Positions 10,608 to 19,540 of a stretch of DNA of 64,000 nt are shown here, piece by piece. Below the pieces are notes generated by a model. That model was not told where the DNA came from. It saw only the letters and a list, made by a program, of their open reading frames with translations, and searched no databases. Origin of the DNA: SCUB01 sp041918675 (GTDB lineage: Bacteria > Pseudomonadota > Alphaproteobacteria > Rhizobiales > Xanthobacteraceae); the NCBI GenBank assembly GCA_041918675.1, contig JAYRVF010000013.1, forward strand, positions 113,625 to 177,624. Direction: 5' to 3'. Positions within the stretch are counted from its first letter, which is position 1. Each line of letters opens with the position of its first letter. A program made the position numbers and the translations under genes.

Positions 10608-10880
10608 GACGTTGCAGGCCGGTTACAGGCATTCCCGAAAATACCGGCTATCCTGGCGGAAATATTGAAGTTCCGGCTGAAATGAAGTCAGTTCCGCGTG
10701 AACGCGGCGGCGGAACGGTGGCGCGGCGCGACGGACATGCTATATGCAGACCGTGGGCGTGTGTTTCGCGAATTCGTTGAAATCACGTGGAAAAAAGCGC
10801 TTCGGCCGCAGCCGGATCGAATGTGGCGACCGCGTCGGGACAATAGTCCCTGGCGACGGCACCAGGGGAAGGGATCGCAG

Positions 10881-13022
10881 ATGCTCAAACTCACGCATGA
10901 CATCCGTCGTCTTGATCGCGTGCTCGCTCTTGCCGTCGGCGCATTCCTTGCGACGACCAGCACCGTGGCGCTCGCCCAGAGCCCGACAACCGGCGACGCC
11001 AAGCCGGCGGAAGCCAAGATCAGCGGGTCGATGGCGGGCGAGTCCAAATCGAGCGATGTGAAGTCGGCCGAGCCGAAATCGAGCGAGACCAAGTCGAGCG
11101 AGTCCAAATCGAGCGAGACCAAGAGCGGCGACGCGACGTCGACCGAATCCGCCGCGAAGCTGAGCCCGTCCGACGCGTCCCAGCCAAAGCCCGCCGGCGA
11201 GGCGGACAAGAACGCCGCCGCCGCGACCAAGGAAACCAAGGACGCCAAGGAAGAGGTCGCCAAGGAAAAGGACAAGGAAAAGGAATCGAGCCCCGCCACG
11301 GCGACCGCGCCGCGGAGTGAGGCCGCCAAGACCGCGACGATCGCGCCCGCCGACCAGCCCGTCGCCGACAAGTTGCGCGACTTGCTCGGCTCCAAGACGC
11401 TCAAGCTGTTCGACCGCAAGCAGGAACGCGCGGCGGTCGAGACGATCTACGCCGCCCGTTCCCACGCGCCGTTGTGGAGCGAGGCGGGCAAGATGACGAA
11501 GCGGGCGGGCGACGCCATCGCGCGGCTGAAGAAGGTCGACGCCGACGGGCTCGATCCGACCGAGTACCAGGCGCCCGATTTCGCCGCCGCGACCACGCCC
11601 GACGCGCTCGCCGAGGCCGACCTGAAGATGACGGCGACGCTGCTGACCTACGCGCGCCACGCCGAGAATGGCCGCATGCATTGGTCGCGCGCGACCGCCG
11701 ACATTTTCTATCCCGATCACGCTTCCGATCCGATCGAGACGCTCGCCAATATCGCCGGCGCGACCGACATCGCCGCCGTCCTCGACGGCTTCAATCCGCG
11801 CCATGAAGGCTACAAGGCGCTCAAGGCCAAGCTCGCCGAGCTGCGCGGGGCCAAGAACGACGCCCAGTCCGAGCCGATCGCGCAAGGCCCCGTTCTCAAG
11901 TTTCAGAAGAAGAAGCTGGTGGAGGACGACCGCGTGCCGCGTCTGCGCGAGCGGCTGAAGGTCGAGGGCGCCGCCGACGACAAGCACTACGACGCCAATC
12001 TCGCCGCGGCGGTGCGCAAGTTCCAGTCCGCCAACGACATCAAGCCGACCGGCAATCTCGACGACGCCACCATCAAGGCGCTCAACGGCCCGACGCGGGA
12101 CCGCCAGATCGACGTCGTTCTGCTCAACATGGAGCGGTGGCGCTGGCTGCCGCGCGATCTCGGCGAGCCGAAGCTCGGCGACGCCTATGTCATCCTCAAC
12201 ATCCCGGACTTCACGCTCAAGGTGATGCAGCACGGCAAGATGGTGTGGACGACGCGCGTGGTGACCGGCAAGCCGGGCAAGACGGCGACGCCCATGCTCA
12301 CCGAGACGATGAAGTTCATCACAGTCAATCCGACCTGGAACGTGCCGCCGTCGATCGTCTACAACGAATATCTCCCGGCGCTGCAACAGGACCCGACGGT
12401 GCTGCAGCGGATGGGCCTGCGGCTGACGCAGAACAGCGACGGCAGCGTGCACATTTCCCAGCCGCCGGGCGCGGGCAACGCGCTCGGACGCATCCGTTTC
12501 AATTTCCCGAACAAGTTCCTGGTCTACCAGCACGACACGCCGGACAAGCACCTGTTCGCGCACGAGACGCGCGCCTACAGCCACGGCTGCATGCGGGTCC
12601 AGAATCCGGACAAATACGCCGAGGCGCTGCTCGGCATCGCTCTGCCGCAGGAGAACTACACCGCCGAGCGCATCCAGCGCATGTACGGGTCGGCCGAGCA
12701 GAACATCAACTTCCCGACGCCGATCCCGGTGCACATCACCTATCAGACCGCGTTCGTGGACGATTCCGGCAAGCTTGAAATGCGCCGCGACATCTATGGC
12801 CGCGACGCGCAGATGCAGGCGGTGCTGCGCGGCGAGGAGCGCAAGGTGGCCGACGTGCCGGTCGAGCGCGCGCAGCCGAGCTACGGCCGGCCGTCGGTGC
12901 AACTGCCGAACGGCTTCGCCTATGCCGGCAACGGCGGACCGTCCTTCTTCGAACGGCTGTTCGGATTTGGCGCCCCGCCCGAGCAGGAGCAGCCCCGCCG
13001 CCGCCGCGTCATCGCGCGCTGA
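10881..13022 (+). CDS. Periplasmic L,D-transpeptidase (YkuD, YcbB-like)
   Basis: The 713-residue protein starts with a signal peptide ending in VALAQ. A low-complexity linker rich in Ser, Lys, Glu and Ala with a repeated KSSE motif covers residues about 40-150. A YcbB-type N-terminal domain, a peptidoglycan-binding domain (AVRKFQSANDIKPTGNLDDAT) and a YkuD catalytic domain follow. The catalytic signature HETRAYSHGCMRV places the nucleophile at Cys570. Such enzymes make 3-3 cross-links in peptidoglycan. The ATG at 10881 is preferred because it begins the signal peptide and has GGGAAGGGAT before it. Its C-terminus is Arg-rich. Confidence 0.93.
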   Translation: MLKLTHDIRRLDRVLALAVGAFLATTSTVALAQSPTTGDAKPAEAKISGSMAGESKSSDVKSAEPKSSETKSSESKSSETKSGDATSTESAAKLSPSDASQPKPAGEADKNAAAATKETKDAKEEVAKEKDKEKESSPATATAPRSEAAKTATIAPADQPVADKLRDLLGSKTLKLFDRKQERAAVETIYAARSHAPLWSEAGKMTKRAGDAIARLKKVDADGLDPTEYQAPDFAAATTPDALAEADLKMTATLLTYARHAENGRMHWSRATADIFYPDHASDPIETLANIAGATDIAAVLDGFNPRHEGYKALKAKLAELRGAKNDAQSEPIAQGPVLKFQKKKLVEDDRVPRLRERLKVEGAADDKHYDANLAAAVRKFQSANDIKPTGNLDDATIKALNGPTRDRQIDVVLLNMERWRWLPRDLGEPKLGDAYVILNIPDFTLKVMQHGKMVWTTRVVTGKPGKTATPMLTETMKFITVNPTWNVPPSIVYNEYLPALQQDPTVLQRMGLRLTQNSDGSVHISQPPGAGNALGRIRFNFPNKFLVYQHDTPDKHLFAHETRAYSHGCMRVQNPDKYAEALLGIALPQENYTAERIQRMYGSAEQNINFPTPIPVHITYQTAFVDDSGKLEMRRDIYGRDAQMQAVLRGEERKVADVPVERAQPSYGRPSVQLPNGFAYAGNGGPSFFERLFGFGAPPEQEQPRRRRVIAR

Positions 13023-13402
13023 GCCGACGGGCCGCGATAGCGGATCCCGGCGGTCGGACGGTCGTGCCGCAAGCCGGCCCGGGGCCCGGAATCGGGCGCC
13101 GTGGCGGGCCGCATGGGACTACCGACGCGCCGTCCCGGCAATCCGGAAAGGTTAATGCCGGGCGCGGCCGCCGGCCCCTCGCCCGCGCATGCGTTGATCT
13201 CGATCAAAAGCCCGGTTCGGACCCCTGAATTAGGGGATTTGTTAACCATTGAAGCATCCGAAAATCGGCCCAGACTGGATTTCGCCATAGTTGCCAGTTA
13301 GTTGCTGGCTCAAAGATGGGGAATGGGTCGTAAAGCAAGATTAACCCTTCCTGATTATGACTGCATCGGCTTCCGCCGCGTGGGGCGACGGGATTCGATG
13401 GC
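13023..13402. other. Intergenic region, probable promoter of DUF882 gene
   Basis: No gene is supported in these 380 bases. The left part is very GC-rich, with an imperfect CCGGCCCGGGGCCCGG palindrome that could end the upstream transcript. The right part (13,205-13,370) is AT-richer, with CCCCT-GAATT-AGGGG at about 13,220 and a direct TTGCCAGTTAGTTGCTGGC stretch, and probably holds the promoter of the next gene. Confidence 0.4.
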
Positions 13403-15103
13403 TTGATCGCAACGATCACGGGACGGGACGTGGCGGGACTTAAGGGGCAAAGCCGGGAACGTCGGAATCGCGCGCGCTTGATGGCGCGGGCGGGGGCGCA
13501 TGTCGGCGCCGCCGCGTTCGCGCTGCTGCTCGGCGCCGGGTCGGTGAAGGATGCGACGGCCGTCGGCGAAACCCGGACGCTCACCTTCCACCACACCCAT
13601 TCCGGCGAAGACCTCACCGTCACCTTCAAGCGCAACGGCCGCTATGACGTGGAAGGCCTGGCGAAGCTCAACTGGTTCCTGCGCGACTGGCGCTCCCAGG
13701 ACCAGACCAAGATGAATCCGCAGCTCTTCGACATCGTCTGGGAAGTCTACCGCGACGTCGACGGCAAGGACCCGATTCAGATCATCTCCTCCTACCGTTC
13801 GCCCAAGACCAATGCGATGCTGCGCCGGCGCTCCTCGGGAGTCGCCCGTTTCAGCCAGCACATGCAGGGCAACGCCATGGATTTCTTCATCCCGGGCGTG
13901 TCGCTCGACAAGATCCGCTTCGCCGGCCTGCGTCTGCAACGCGGCGGCGTCGGTTTCTATCCGACCTCGGGCTCGCCCTTCGTTCATCTCGACACCGGAC
14001 GCATCCGCCATTGGCCGCGCATGACGCGCGACCAGCTCGTGCGCGTGTTCCCGAACGGACGCACCGTCCATCTTCCCGCCGACGGCGGCCCGCTGCCGGG
14101 CTATCAGCTCGCGCTCGCCGAAGTCGGCAAGCGCAAGTCCGGCGACGACGGCGACTTCGCGCCGACATCGAAACGCGGTGCGATCGCCTCCCTGCTCGGC
14201 CTGCGCTCGGCCGACGACGAGGAGGAAGCGGCGCCGGCCAAGGACGCCGGCGCCAAACGCGTCGCCGAAAACACCAAGGCCCAAGGCGCGAAGACCGAGA
14301 ACACCAAGTCTGAAAATACCAAGGCCGAAGCCCCCGTTCCCACTCCGCGCCAGCGACCGGCCCAGCCCTTCCGCCTCGCTTCGGCCGACACCAAGTCCAC
14401 GACGGCCGACGCCGTTTCCGCCTCGCGCCGGATGCCCGCGCCGACATCGAAATTCGACGATCCGATCTTCGCCAACCAGTCGATCGCCAGCGCGCGCGCC
14501 GACAGCGAGACGCGGCCGCGCACCCCCGCCGACATCATCAATTCACGCGGCTTCTGGACGGACGGCGACGCCAAGGGCGCCGCGGCCGAGCCGCGGGTGA
14601 CCGCCAGCATCGCGCCGTCCTCGGGCAGCCTGCGGGTCGATCAGGCAACGCGCGAAGCCCTCGCCTTCGCGTCGCCGAGCCTCATCGACCACCGACACAT
14701 CGTCGCCTCGGCCGGATCGCCCGCGATCAAGATCGCGACCGTCGCGCCCGAAGCGAGCGCCACGCCGCGCCTGCAAGGCTCCGACCGGCACGCCGCGCTT
14801 GCCGCCGATACCCGCGCGGATAGCCGGATGTCGGCGCGGTCGGTCCTGCTGCCCGCGAGCCAGGAGATGTACCTGCGCGCGCTGATTATCGCGCCGAGCG
14901 CGCGCGACTTCCTCGCCGTTTCGGGGCTGAGCGCGCCCGACCTCGTCACCCTGCGGGTGTTGTTCACCAAGCCCAGGATCGCGATGGCGGCGACCTTCTC
15001 CAGCGACGAATCGATCACCCCGCCGGCCGACCGCTTCACCGGCTCGGCGGAAGCGGCGATCGCGACGGTCAGCTTCCCGGTTCACACGGCGGCGCTGAAA
15101 TAG
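13403..15103 (+). CDS. DUF882 / YcbK-like peptidase with long disordered tail
   Basis: Residues about 55-240 form the DUF882 domain related to M15 zinc D,D-carboxypeptidases. It includes TLTFHHTHSGEDL, IISSYRSPKTNAMLRRRSSGVARFSQHMQGNAMDFFI-type zinc-site segments and SPFVHLDTGRIRHWPR. His, Asp and His of these segments are the expected zinc ligands. A hydrophobic stretch near residues 32-50 looks like an export signal. The C-terminal 300 residues are low-complexity (NTKAQGAKTENTKSE region) and less conserved. The start is uncertain: TTG 13403, GTG 13430 and ATG 13481 are all in frame. The family is usual in Rhizobiales and acts on the cell wall. Confidence 0.85.
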   Translation: MIATITGRDVAGLKGQSRERRNRARLMARAGAHVGAAAFALLLGAGSVKDATAVGETRTLTFHHTHSGEDLTVTFKRNGRYDVEGLAKLNWFLRDWRSQDQTKMNPQLFDIVWEVYRDVDGKDPIQIISSYRSPKTNAMLRRRSSGVARFSQHMQGNAMDFFIPGVSLDKIRFAGLRLQRGGVGFYPTSGSPFVHLDTGRIRHWPRMTRDQLVRVFPNGRTVHLPADGGPLPGYQLALAEVGKRKSGDDGDFAPTSKRGAIASLLGLRSADDEEEAAPAKDAGAKRVAENTKAQGAKTENTKSENTKAEAPVPTPRQRPAQPFRLASADTKSTTADAVSASRRMPAPTSKFDDPIFANQSIASARADSETRPRTPADIINSRGFWTDGDAKGAAAEPRVTASIAPSSGSLRVDQATREALAFASPSLIDHRHIVASAGSPAIKIATVAPEASATPRLQGSDRHAALAADTRADSRMSARSVLLPASQEMYLRALIIAPSARDFLAVSGLSAPDLVTLRVLFTKPRIAMAATFSSDESITPPADRFTGSAEAAIATVSFPVHTAALK

Positions 15104-15143
15104 GATCGTGGCCGCGCGGGCGCGAAGCCGCGCCGACGCCGGC

Positions 15144-15449
15144 TCAGGCGATCATTCCCAAGGCGTGCATATAGGTTTCGAGGATCGCCTCGTGTTCGCG
15201 GCGCTCGTCGCTGTCCTGCTTGCGCAGACGCACGATCGTCCGCAGCGCCTTGACGTCGAAGCCGTTGGCCTTGGCCTCGGCATAGACATCGCGAATGTCG
15301 TCGCTGATCGTCTTCTTCTCTTCCTCAAGGCGTTCGACGCGCTCGATGATGGCCTTGAGCTGATCCTTGGCGAAACGCGTGGCGGCCGCCGAACCGGACT
15401 TATCGTCCTTATCGGCCTTGTTCTCCTTCGCGGCGGCGGATGTGCTCAT
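15144..15449 (-). CDS. gapR: GapR-family DNA-binding protein (DUF2312)
   Basis: The 101-residue product matches UPF0335/DUF2312, the family of Caulobacter GapR. The core QLKAIIERVERLEEEKKTISDDIRDVYAEAK is split here by a helix break and followed by GFDVKALRTIVRLRKQD, the most conserved part. GapR is a nucleoid-associated protein that binds AT-rich, overtwisted DNA and aids replication. A Lys/Ala/Asp-rich leader of about 25 residues precedes the core. The ATG at 15449 gives the standard length, and GGGAG lies before it on the coding strand. The gap to the next leftward gene start is about 200 bases. Confidence 0.9.
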   Translation of the reverse strand: MSTSAAAKENKADKDDKSGSAAATRFAKDQLKAIIERVERLEEEKKTISDDIRDVYAEAKANGFDVKALRTIVRLRKQDSDERREHEAILETYMHALGMIA

Positions 15450-15651
15450 GTCGAACTCCCAAAAAATGACGCGCCACTCCACCGCCCGCCTCGCGCGACG
15501 GCCTTGCGCCATCCGCGATTGAAACGCCGGATCGTTCACGGCCACACTCGTTTTCGCCGGGCACCGCGTCAAGTCGATGGCGCGTCCGTCCACAGCGACC
15601 CACAGCGGATTTTCTTGATAAGTTCGCGGGATGCGCCTTGCGACGCCACGA

Positions 15652-15954
15652 TCAGCGATCGGGGCGGTTCTTTTCGAACGCGGCGAGCTTGTCGGGCGAG
15701 GCTTCGGTCTGATGCGCGGCTTTCCATGCCTCATAGGGCATGCCGTAGACCGCCTCGCGGCAATCGTCCTTGGTCAGACCCACGCCCTTCTCGTCGGCGG
15801 CGTCCTTGAGCCAGTTCGACAGGCAGTTGCGGCAGAAGCCGGCGAGATTCATCATGTCGATGTTCTGTACGTCGGCGCGGTCGCGCAAATGCGCGATGAG
15901 CCGCCGGAATGCCGCCGCCTCCAGTTCGATCCGGGTTGTGTCGTCGATGCGCAT
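15652..15954 (-). CDS. DUF1244 family protein
   Basis: The 100-residue product has the conserved core of DUF1244: RRLIAHLRDRADVQNIDMMNLAGFCRNCLSNW-type helices, then GMPYEAWKAAHQ. Two Cys in FCRNCL may bind a metal, which is inference. The function is not established; the family is widespread in alpha- and gammaproteobacteria. The ATG at 15954 starts at MRIDD, with GGGAGAGG just upstream. It lies next to gapR in the same direction, an arrangement I recall from Rhizobiales. Confidence 0.85.
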   Translation of the reverse strand: MRIDDTTRIELEAAAFRRLIAHLRDRADVQNIDMMNLAGFCRNCLSNWLKDAADEKGVGLTKDDCREAVYGMPYEAWKAAHQTEASPDKLAAFEKNRPDR

Positions 15955-16339
15955 GACCTCTCCCTGTCGCCGGGCGCGGCCGCCCGCTCCGCCCCACGGC
16001 GGACCGCCCCAAATAGCCAATAAATTATGGAAATCGCGGCCAGATTGCCATATCAGCGCCCGATGGGCGCGCCATGGAAGACTTCGCCGTGAAAGGCGCC
16101 GGCGGCCCCTCCCGGGAGCGGGCGGGCCGAATCCGGATGACTTTCAAGATCTTGCGGCATTTCAAGCGGTTAGCGGCGGTCGGGCGGCGACGGACGACCT
16201 GTCGCGCGCGCCCCGCGGAACCGCGCCATTCGCCGCGAAAGTGGCCGCGCCGCCGGCCGACACGCCGCGGCCTCCCGCGCCGGGACGTTGACAGCGGCGG
16301 ACCCCTGAAGCGAAATCGAACCCGAATCAACCAAGTCCA
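15955..16339. other. Divergent intergenic region, no gene seen
   Basis: These 385 bases separate two divergent genes. The AT-richer spot around 16,015-16,050 is a plausible promoter for the leftward gene. Short frames here lack ribosome sites and family resemblance, so none is called. Confidence 0.4.
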
Positions 16340-16885
16340 GTGACACGCGTGGCGCCTCAGATTTCCTTCCGCACGACACGATGGCCGCCGCGGCTCGCCG
16401 CGAGCGCGGCGCTTGCCGTGTTCGCGTTGGCGCTTTCGAACGGGGCCGCGCGCGCCGATTTCCGTCTCTGCAACAACACCTCCAGCCGCGTCGGCATCGC
16501 GCTCGGTTACAAGGACAAGGACGGCTGGGTGACCGAGGGCTGGTGGAACATCAGCTCGCGCAATTGCGAGACGCTTCTGCGCGGGACGCTTGTCGCGCGT
16601 TTTTACTACATCTATGCGATCGATTATGACCGTGGCGGCGAGTGGTCGGGACAGGCGTTCCTGTGCACCCGCGACAAGGAATTTCTCATTCGCGGCATCG
16701 AGGACTGCCTCGCGCGCGGCTTCGACCGGACCGGATTCTTCGAGGTCGACACCGGCGAACAACGATCATGGACGGTTCAATTGACCGAAAAAGGGGACAA
16801 CGCGCCGCAACTGCCGCTTCCGGGCCTGCCCGGCGGCGCCTCCGGCGTCGCGCCGACGACGCCACCGGGGGCGCCGAAACGATGA
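16340..16885 (+). CDS. DUF1036 exported protein
   Basis: The 181-residue product has a signal peptide ending at GAARA-DF and a DUF1036 domain. The domain includes FRLCNNTSSRVGIALGYKD, WVTEGWWNI, CETLLRG and LCTRDKEFLIRG. Four Cys in the domain could form disulfides in the periplasm. The C-terminus is rich in Pro and Gly. The start is a GTG at 16340. Its role is unknown. It overlaps pyk by four bases (ATGA), so the two are translationally coupled; this pairing is common in Rhizobiales. Confidence 0.87.
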   Translation: MTRVAPQISFRTTRWPPRLAASAALAVFALALSNGAARADFRLCNNTSSRVGIALGYKDKDGWVTEGWWNISSRNCETLLRGTLVARFYYIYAIDYDRGGEWSGQAFLCTRDKEFLIRGIEDCLARGFDRTGFFEVDTGEQRSWTVQLTEKGDNAPQLPLPGLPGGASGVAPTTPPGAPKR

Positions 16886-18318
16886 GGCGTCTGCGTCGGA
16901 TCAAGATTCTGGCGACGCTCGGCCCGGCGTCGTCCGACAGTGCGGTGATCGCACGGTTGTTCGAGGCCGGCGCCGATGTCTTCCGCATCAATATGAGCCA
17001 CACGCCGCACGACAAGCTGCGCGAACTCGTCGCCGCCATCCGCAATGTCGAGAGCAGCTACGGACGGCCGATCGGCATTCTGGTCGATCTGCAGGGACCC
17101 AAGCTCCGGCTCGGCGCCTTCACCGCCCCCCCGGTAACGCTGAAGAACGGGGCGCGCTTCATCCTCGATTCCAATCCCGAACCGGGCGACGAAACGCGGG
17201 TGCACCTGCCGCATCCCGAGATTCTCTCCGCGCTCGCGCCCGGGCACCATCTGCTGATCGACGACGGCCGCGTGCGGCTGAAGGCGGTGGAGATCGCGCC
17301 CGATCACGTCGTCACCCGCGTCATCGTCGGCGGACGCGTCTCGGACCGCAAGGGCATCAGCCTGCCTGACACCGATCTGCCCGTCTCGGCGATGACGCCG
17401 AAGGACCGCGCCGATCTCGCCGCCGCGCTCGACTGCCGCGTCGACTGGATCGCGCTGTCGTTCGTGCAGCGGCCCGAGGACGTCGCCGAGGCCAAGAAGA
17501 TCGTACGCGGCCGCGCCGCGGTGATGGCCAAGATCGAAAAGCCCCAGGCGATCGACCGGCTCGGCGAAATCCTCGAACTGGCCGACGCGCTGATGGTCGC
17601 GCGCGGCGATCTCGGCGTCGAGCTGCCCGCCGAGCGCGTGCCCGGCCTCCAGAAGCAGATGGGGCGGCTGGCGCGCAAGGCCGGCAAGCCGATCGTCATC
17701 GCCACGCAGATGCTCGAATCGATGATCCAGAGCCCGGCGCCGACGCGCGCGGAGGTCTCCGACGTCGCCACCGCCGTGTTCGAGGGGTCGGACGCGATCA
17801 TGCTGTCGGCGGAATCGGCGGCGGGCAAGTTCCCGGTCGATGCGGTCGCCACCATGAACCGCATCGCCGAGGAAGTCGAACGCGATCCGACCTATCGCTC
17901 GGTCATTCACGCCCAGCGGCCCGAGCCCGAGCCGACCGGCGCCGACGCCATCGCCGAGGCGGCGCGCCAGATCGCCGAATCGCTCGATCTCTCCGCCATC
18001 ATCTGCTGGACCAGTTCCGGCTCGACCGCGCTGCGCGTCGCGCGCGAACGGCCGCAGCCGCCGGTGGTCGCCATCTCGCCCAATCTCGCGACCGGGCGCA
18101 AGCTGTCGCTGGTGTGGGGGGTTCACTGCGTCGTCGCCGCCGACGCGCGCGATCAGGACGACATGGTCAAGCGCGCCTGCGGCGTCGCCTTCGTCGACGG
18201 CTTCTGCCGCGCCGGTCAGCGCGTGATCATCGTCGCCGGCGTGCCGCTGGGCACCCCGGGCGCGACCAATATGGTGCGCATCGCCTATGTCAGCCCGGAA
18301 GATACCGGCGACGTCTGA
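16882..18318 (+). CDS. pyk: Pyruvate kinase
   Basis: The 478-residue enzyme converts phosphoenolpyruvate and ADP to pyruvate and ATP at the end of glycolysis. It opens with KILATLGPASSD and shows FRINMSH and VDLQGPKLRLG. The catalytic core has VMAKIEKPQAIDRL and LMVARGDLGVELP, and IATQMLESMIQSPAPTRAEVSDVA follows. The C-terminal allosteric domain is present. The ATG at 16882 overlaps the preceding stop codon; an extended upstream frame is not supported because the family starts here. It is convergent with the TPR gene that ends at 18366. Confidence 0.97.
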   Translation: MRRLRRIKILATLGPASSDSAVIARLFEAGADVFRINMSHTPHDKLRELVAAIRNVESSYGRPIGILVDLQGPKLRLGAFTAPPVTLKNGARFILDSNPEPGDETRVHLPHPEILSALAPGHHLLIDDGRVRLKAVEIAPDHVVTRVIVGGRVSDRKGISLPDTDLPVSAMTPKDRADLAAALDCRVDWIALSFVQRPEDVAEAKKIVRGRAAVMAKIEKPQAIDRLGEILELADALMVARGDLGVELPAERVPGLQKQMGRLARKAGKPIVIATQMLESMIQSPAPTRAEVSDVATAVFEGSDAIMLSAESAAGKFPVDAVATMNRIAEEVERDPTYRSVIHAQRPEPEPTGADAIAEAARQIAESLDLSAIICWTSSGSTALRVARERPQPPVVAISPNLATGRKLSLVWGVHCVVAADARDQDDMVKRACGVAFVDGFCRAGQRVIIVAGVPLGTPGATNMVRIAYVSPEDTGDV

Positions 18319-18365
18319 GCGGGCGAACGGCCACGCGCCCGCGTCGCCATGGCACCGCGAAGAAT

Positions 18366-19055
18366 CTAGATATCGCGCCCCTCGACCTTCTCGCGCAGCG
18401 TCTTGATCTGGTCGATGACGCGGTCGAGATGCGGATTGATCTCGATCGCGCGGCGGAAGGCGTCGAGCGCGCGCGCCTCCTCGCCGAGGTCGCGCAGGAT
18501 CATGCCGAGGCCGACCAGCGCGGCGAAATGGCGTGGCTCGCGGAGCAGCACCTGCCGGATGTCGGCGAGGGCGCGGGCCTGATCGTTGGCCAGCAGATGC
18601 AGCGTGGCGCGGCGATTCCAACCCTCGACGTAATCGGGCCGGATCTGGACGATGGCGTCGAGCAGCTTCAGCGCGAGCGGCACGTCCTTATGCTCGATGG
18701 CGGTTTTCACGCGCCCCATCAGCAGCGCCACCGTGTCGCTCGGCGTCGACGCCCACAGGGCCATGATGCGCGCCTCGACATGCTTGGCGCTCGCCTTGTC
18801 GGGCGCGGCCTTCAGCGCCTCGAAAAGGAAATCGAGCCCGCGCGTCTCCTCGGGCATCTGTTGCGCGGGAAGGCGTTCGAGCGACCGCGGAAGGTCGCGA
18901 TGGGGATCGGCCGCGCGCGGCGATGGCGCGCGCTGCGCGTCCGCCGGCGTCGCGGCGATGGCGACCAGCGCGGCCGTCGATAGTGCGATTGCCGGCGCGA
19001 TGCCCGCGCGGGCGACGGCGCGAAGGCGGCGCATGATCCAGGGCCCGATCCGCAT
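18366..19055 (-). CDS. Exported TPR protein
   Basis: The 229-residue product has a signal peptide ending at PADAQ and two to three tetratricopeptide units in its C-terminal half (DYVEGWNRRATLHLL, HFAALVGLGMILRDLGEEARALDAFRRAIEI split by linkers). The first ATG at 19055 is used; another at 19034 is possible. TPR proteins of this type sit next to rpmJ in several Rhizobiales, to my recollection, but no function is known. It is the last leftward gene before pyk on the opposite strand. Confidence 0.87.
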   Translation of the reverse strand: MRIGPWIMRRLRAVARAGIAPAIALSTAALVAIAATPADAQRAPSPRAADPHRDLPRSLERLPAQQMPEETRGLDFLFEALKAAPDKASAKHVEARIMALWASTPSDTVALLMGRVKTAIEHKDVPLALKLLDAIVQIRPDYVEGWNRRATLHLLANDQARALADIRQVLLREPRHFAALVGLGMILRDLGEEARALDAFRRAIEINPHLDRVIDQIKTLREKVEGRDI

Positions 19056-19188
19056 GCGACAAATCTAGACGGCGCCAGGCGACCTGCATAGCCGGCGCGC
19101 GCGGACGCGCATCACAACACGGCGAGTCGGGCGACGGCCGCGTTCAGGGACGATCGGCGAGTGGGAAGTGCTTTACCGTCGGACCGGA

Positions 19189-19314
19189 TCAGCCCTGGCG
19201 CGCCTTGAAGCGGCGCTGGACCTTGTTGATCACGTAAACGCGGCCCTTGCGGCGCACGAGACGGTTGTTGCGGTGCCGGCCGCGCAGTGATTTCAGCGAA
19301 TTACGGACCTTCAT
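19189..19314 (-). CDS. rpmJ: 50S ribosomal protein L36 (zinc-free form)
   Basis: This 41-residue gene reads MKVRNSLKSLRGRHRNN, then LVRRKGRVYVINKVQRRFKARQG, the sequence of bL36. It has no Cys, so it is the C-minus (YkgO-like) form without a zinc ribbon, normal in alphaproteobacteria. The coding strand has GATAACCGCC before the ATG. It marks the right end of the core gene block. Confidence 0.97.
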   Translation of the reverse strand: MKVRNSLKSLRGRHRNNRLVRRKGRVYVINKVQRRFKARQG

Positions 19315-19540
19315 GGCGGTTATCCTGATCTTCTAAGGGCCGTAATCGACGGGCCGGACACGAATGAGGCTTCCCCGATACGGACGAACCAGCGGGGCTG
19401 GCGGGTTCATAAGGGCCGGAGGCCGAATTGTCAACGCAAGCAAGGGCATCGGCGCCCGCCGCATCGGCTCGCGTCGTACATTTAACTAATTGTAATAATT
19501 GATATATTTCATTTGGGCGCAACCCCGGCCGTCGACCGCG
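19315..19540. other. AT-rich junction between core genes and dsr operon
   Basis: The stretch contains the rpmJ promoter side and the 3' side of dsrN. Bases about 19,478-19,512 are strikingly AT-rich (TTTAACTAATTGTAATAATT then TGATATATTTC). No clean stem-loop terminator, tRNA or integrase is visible. Confidence 0.5.

Noticed and set aside
10740..12902. 720-codon leftward frame opposite the L,D-transpeptidase
   Set aside because: It mirrors the codons of the real gene; its composition is Arg/His/Gly/Leu-rich and no motif is seen.
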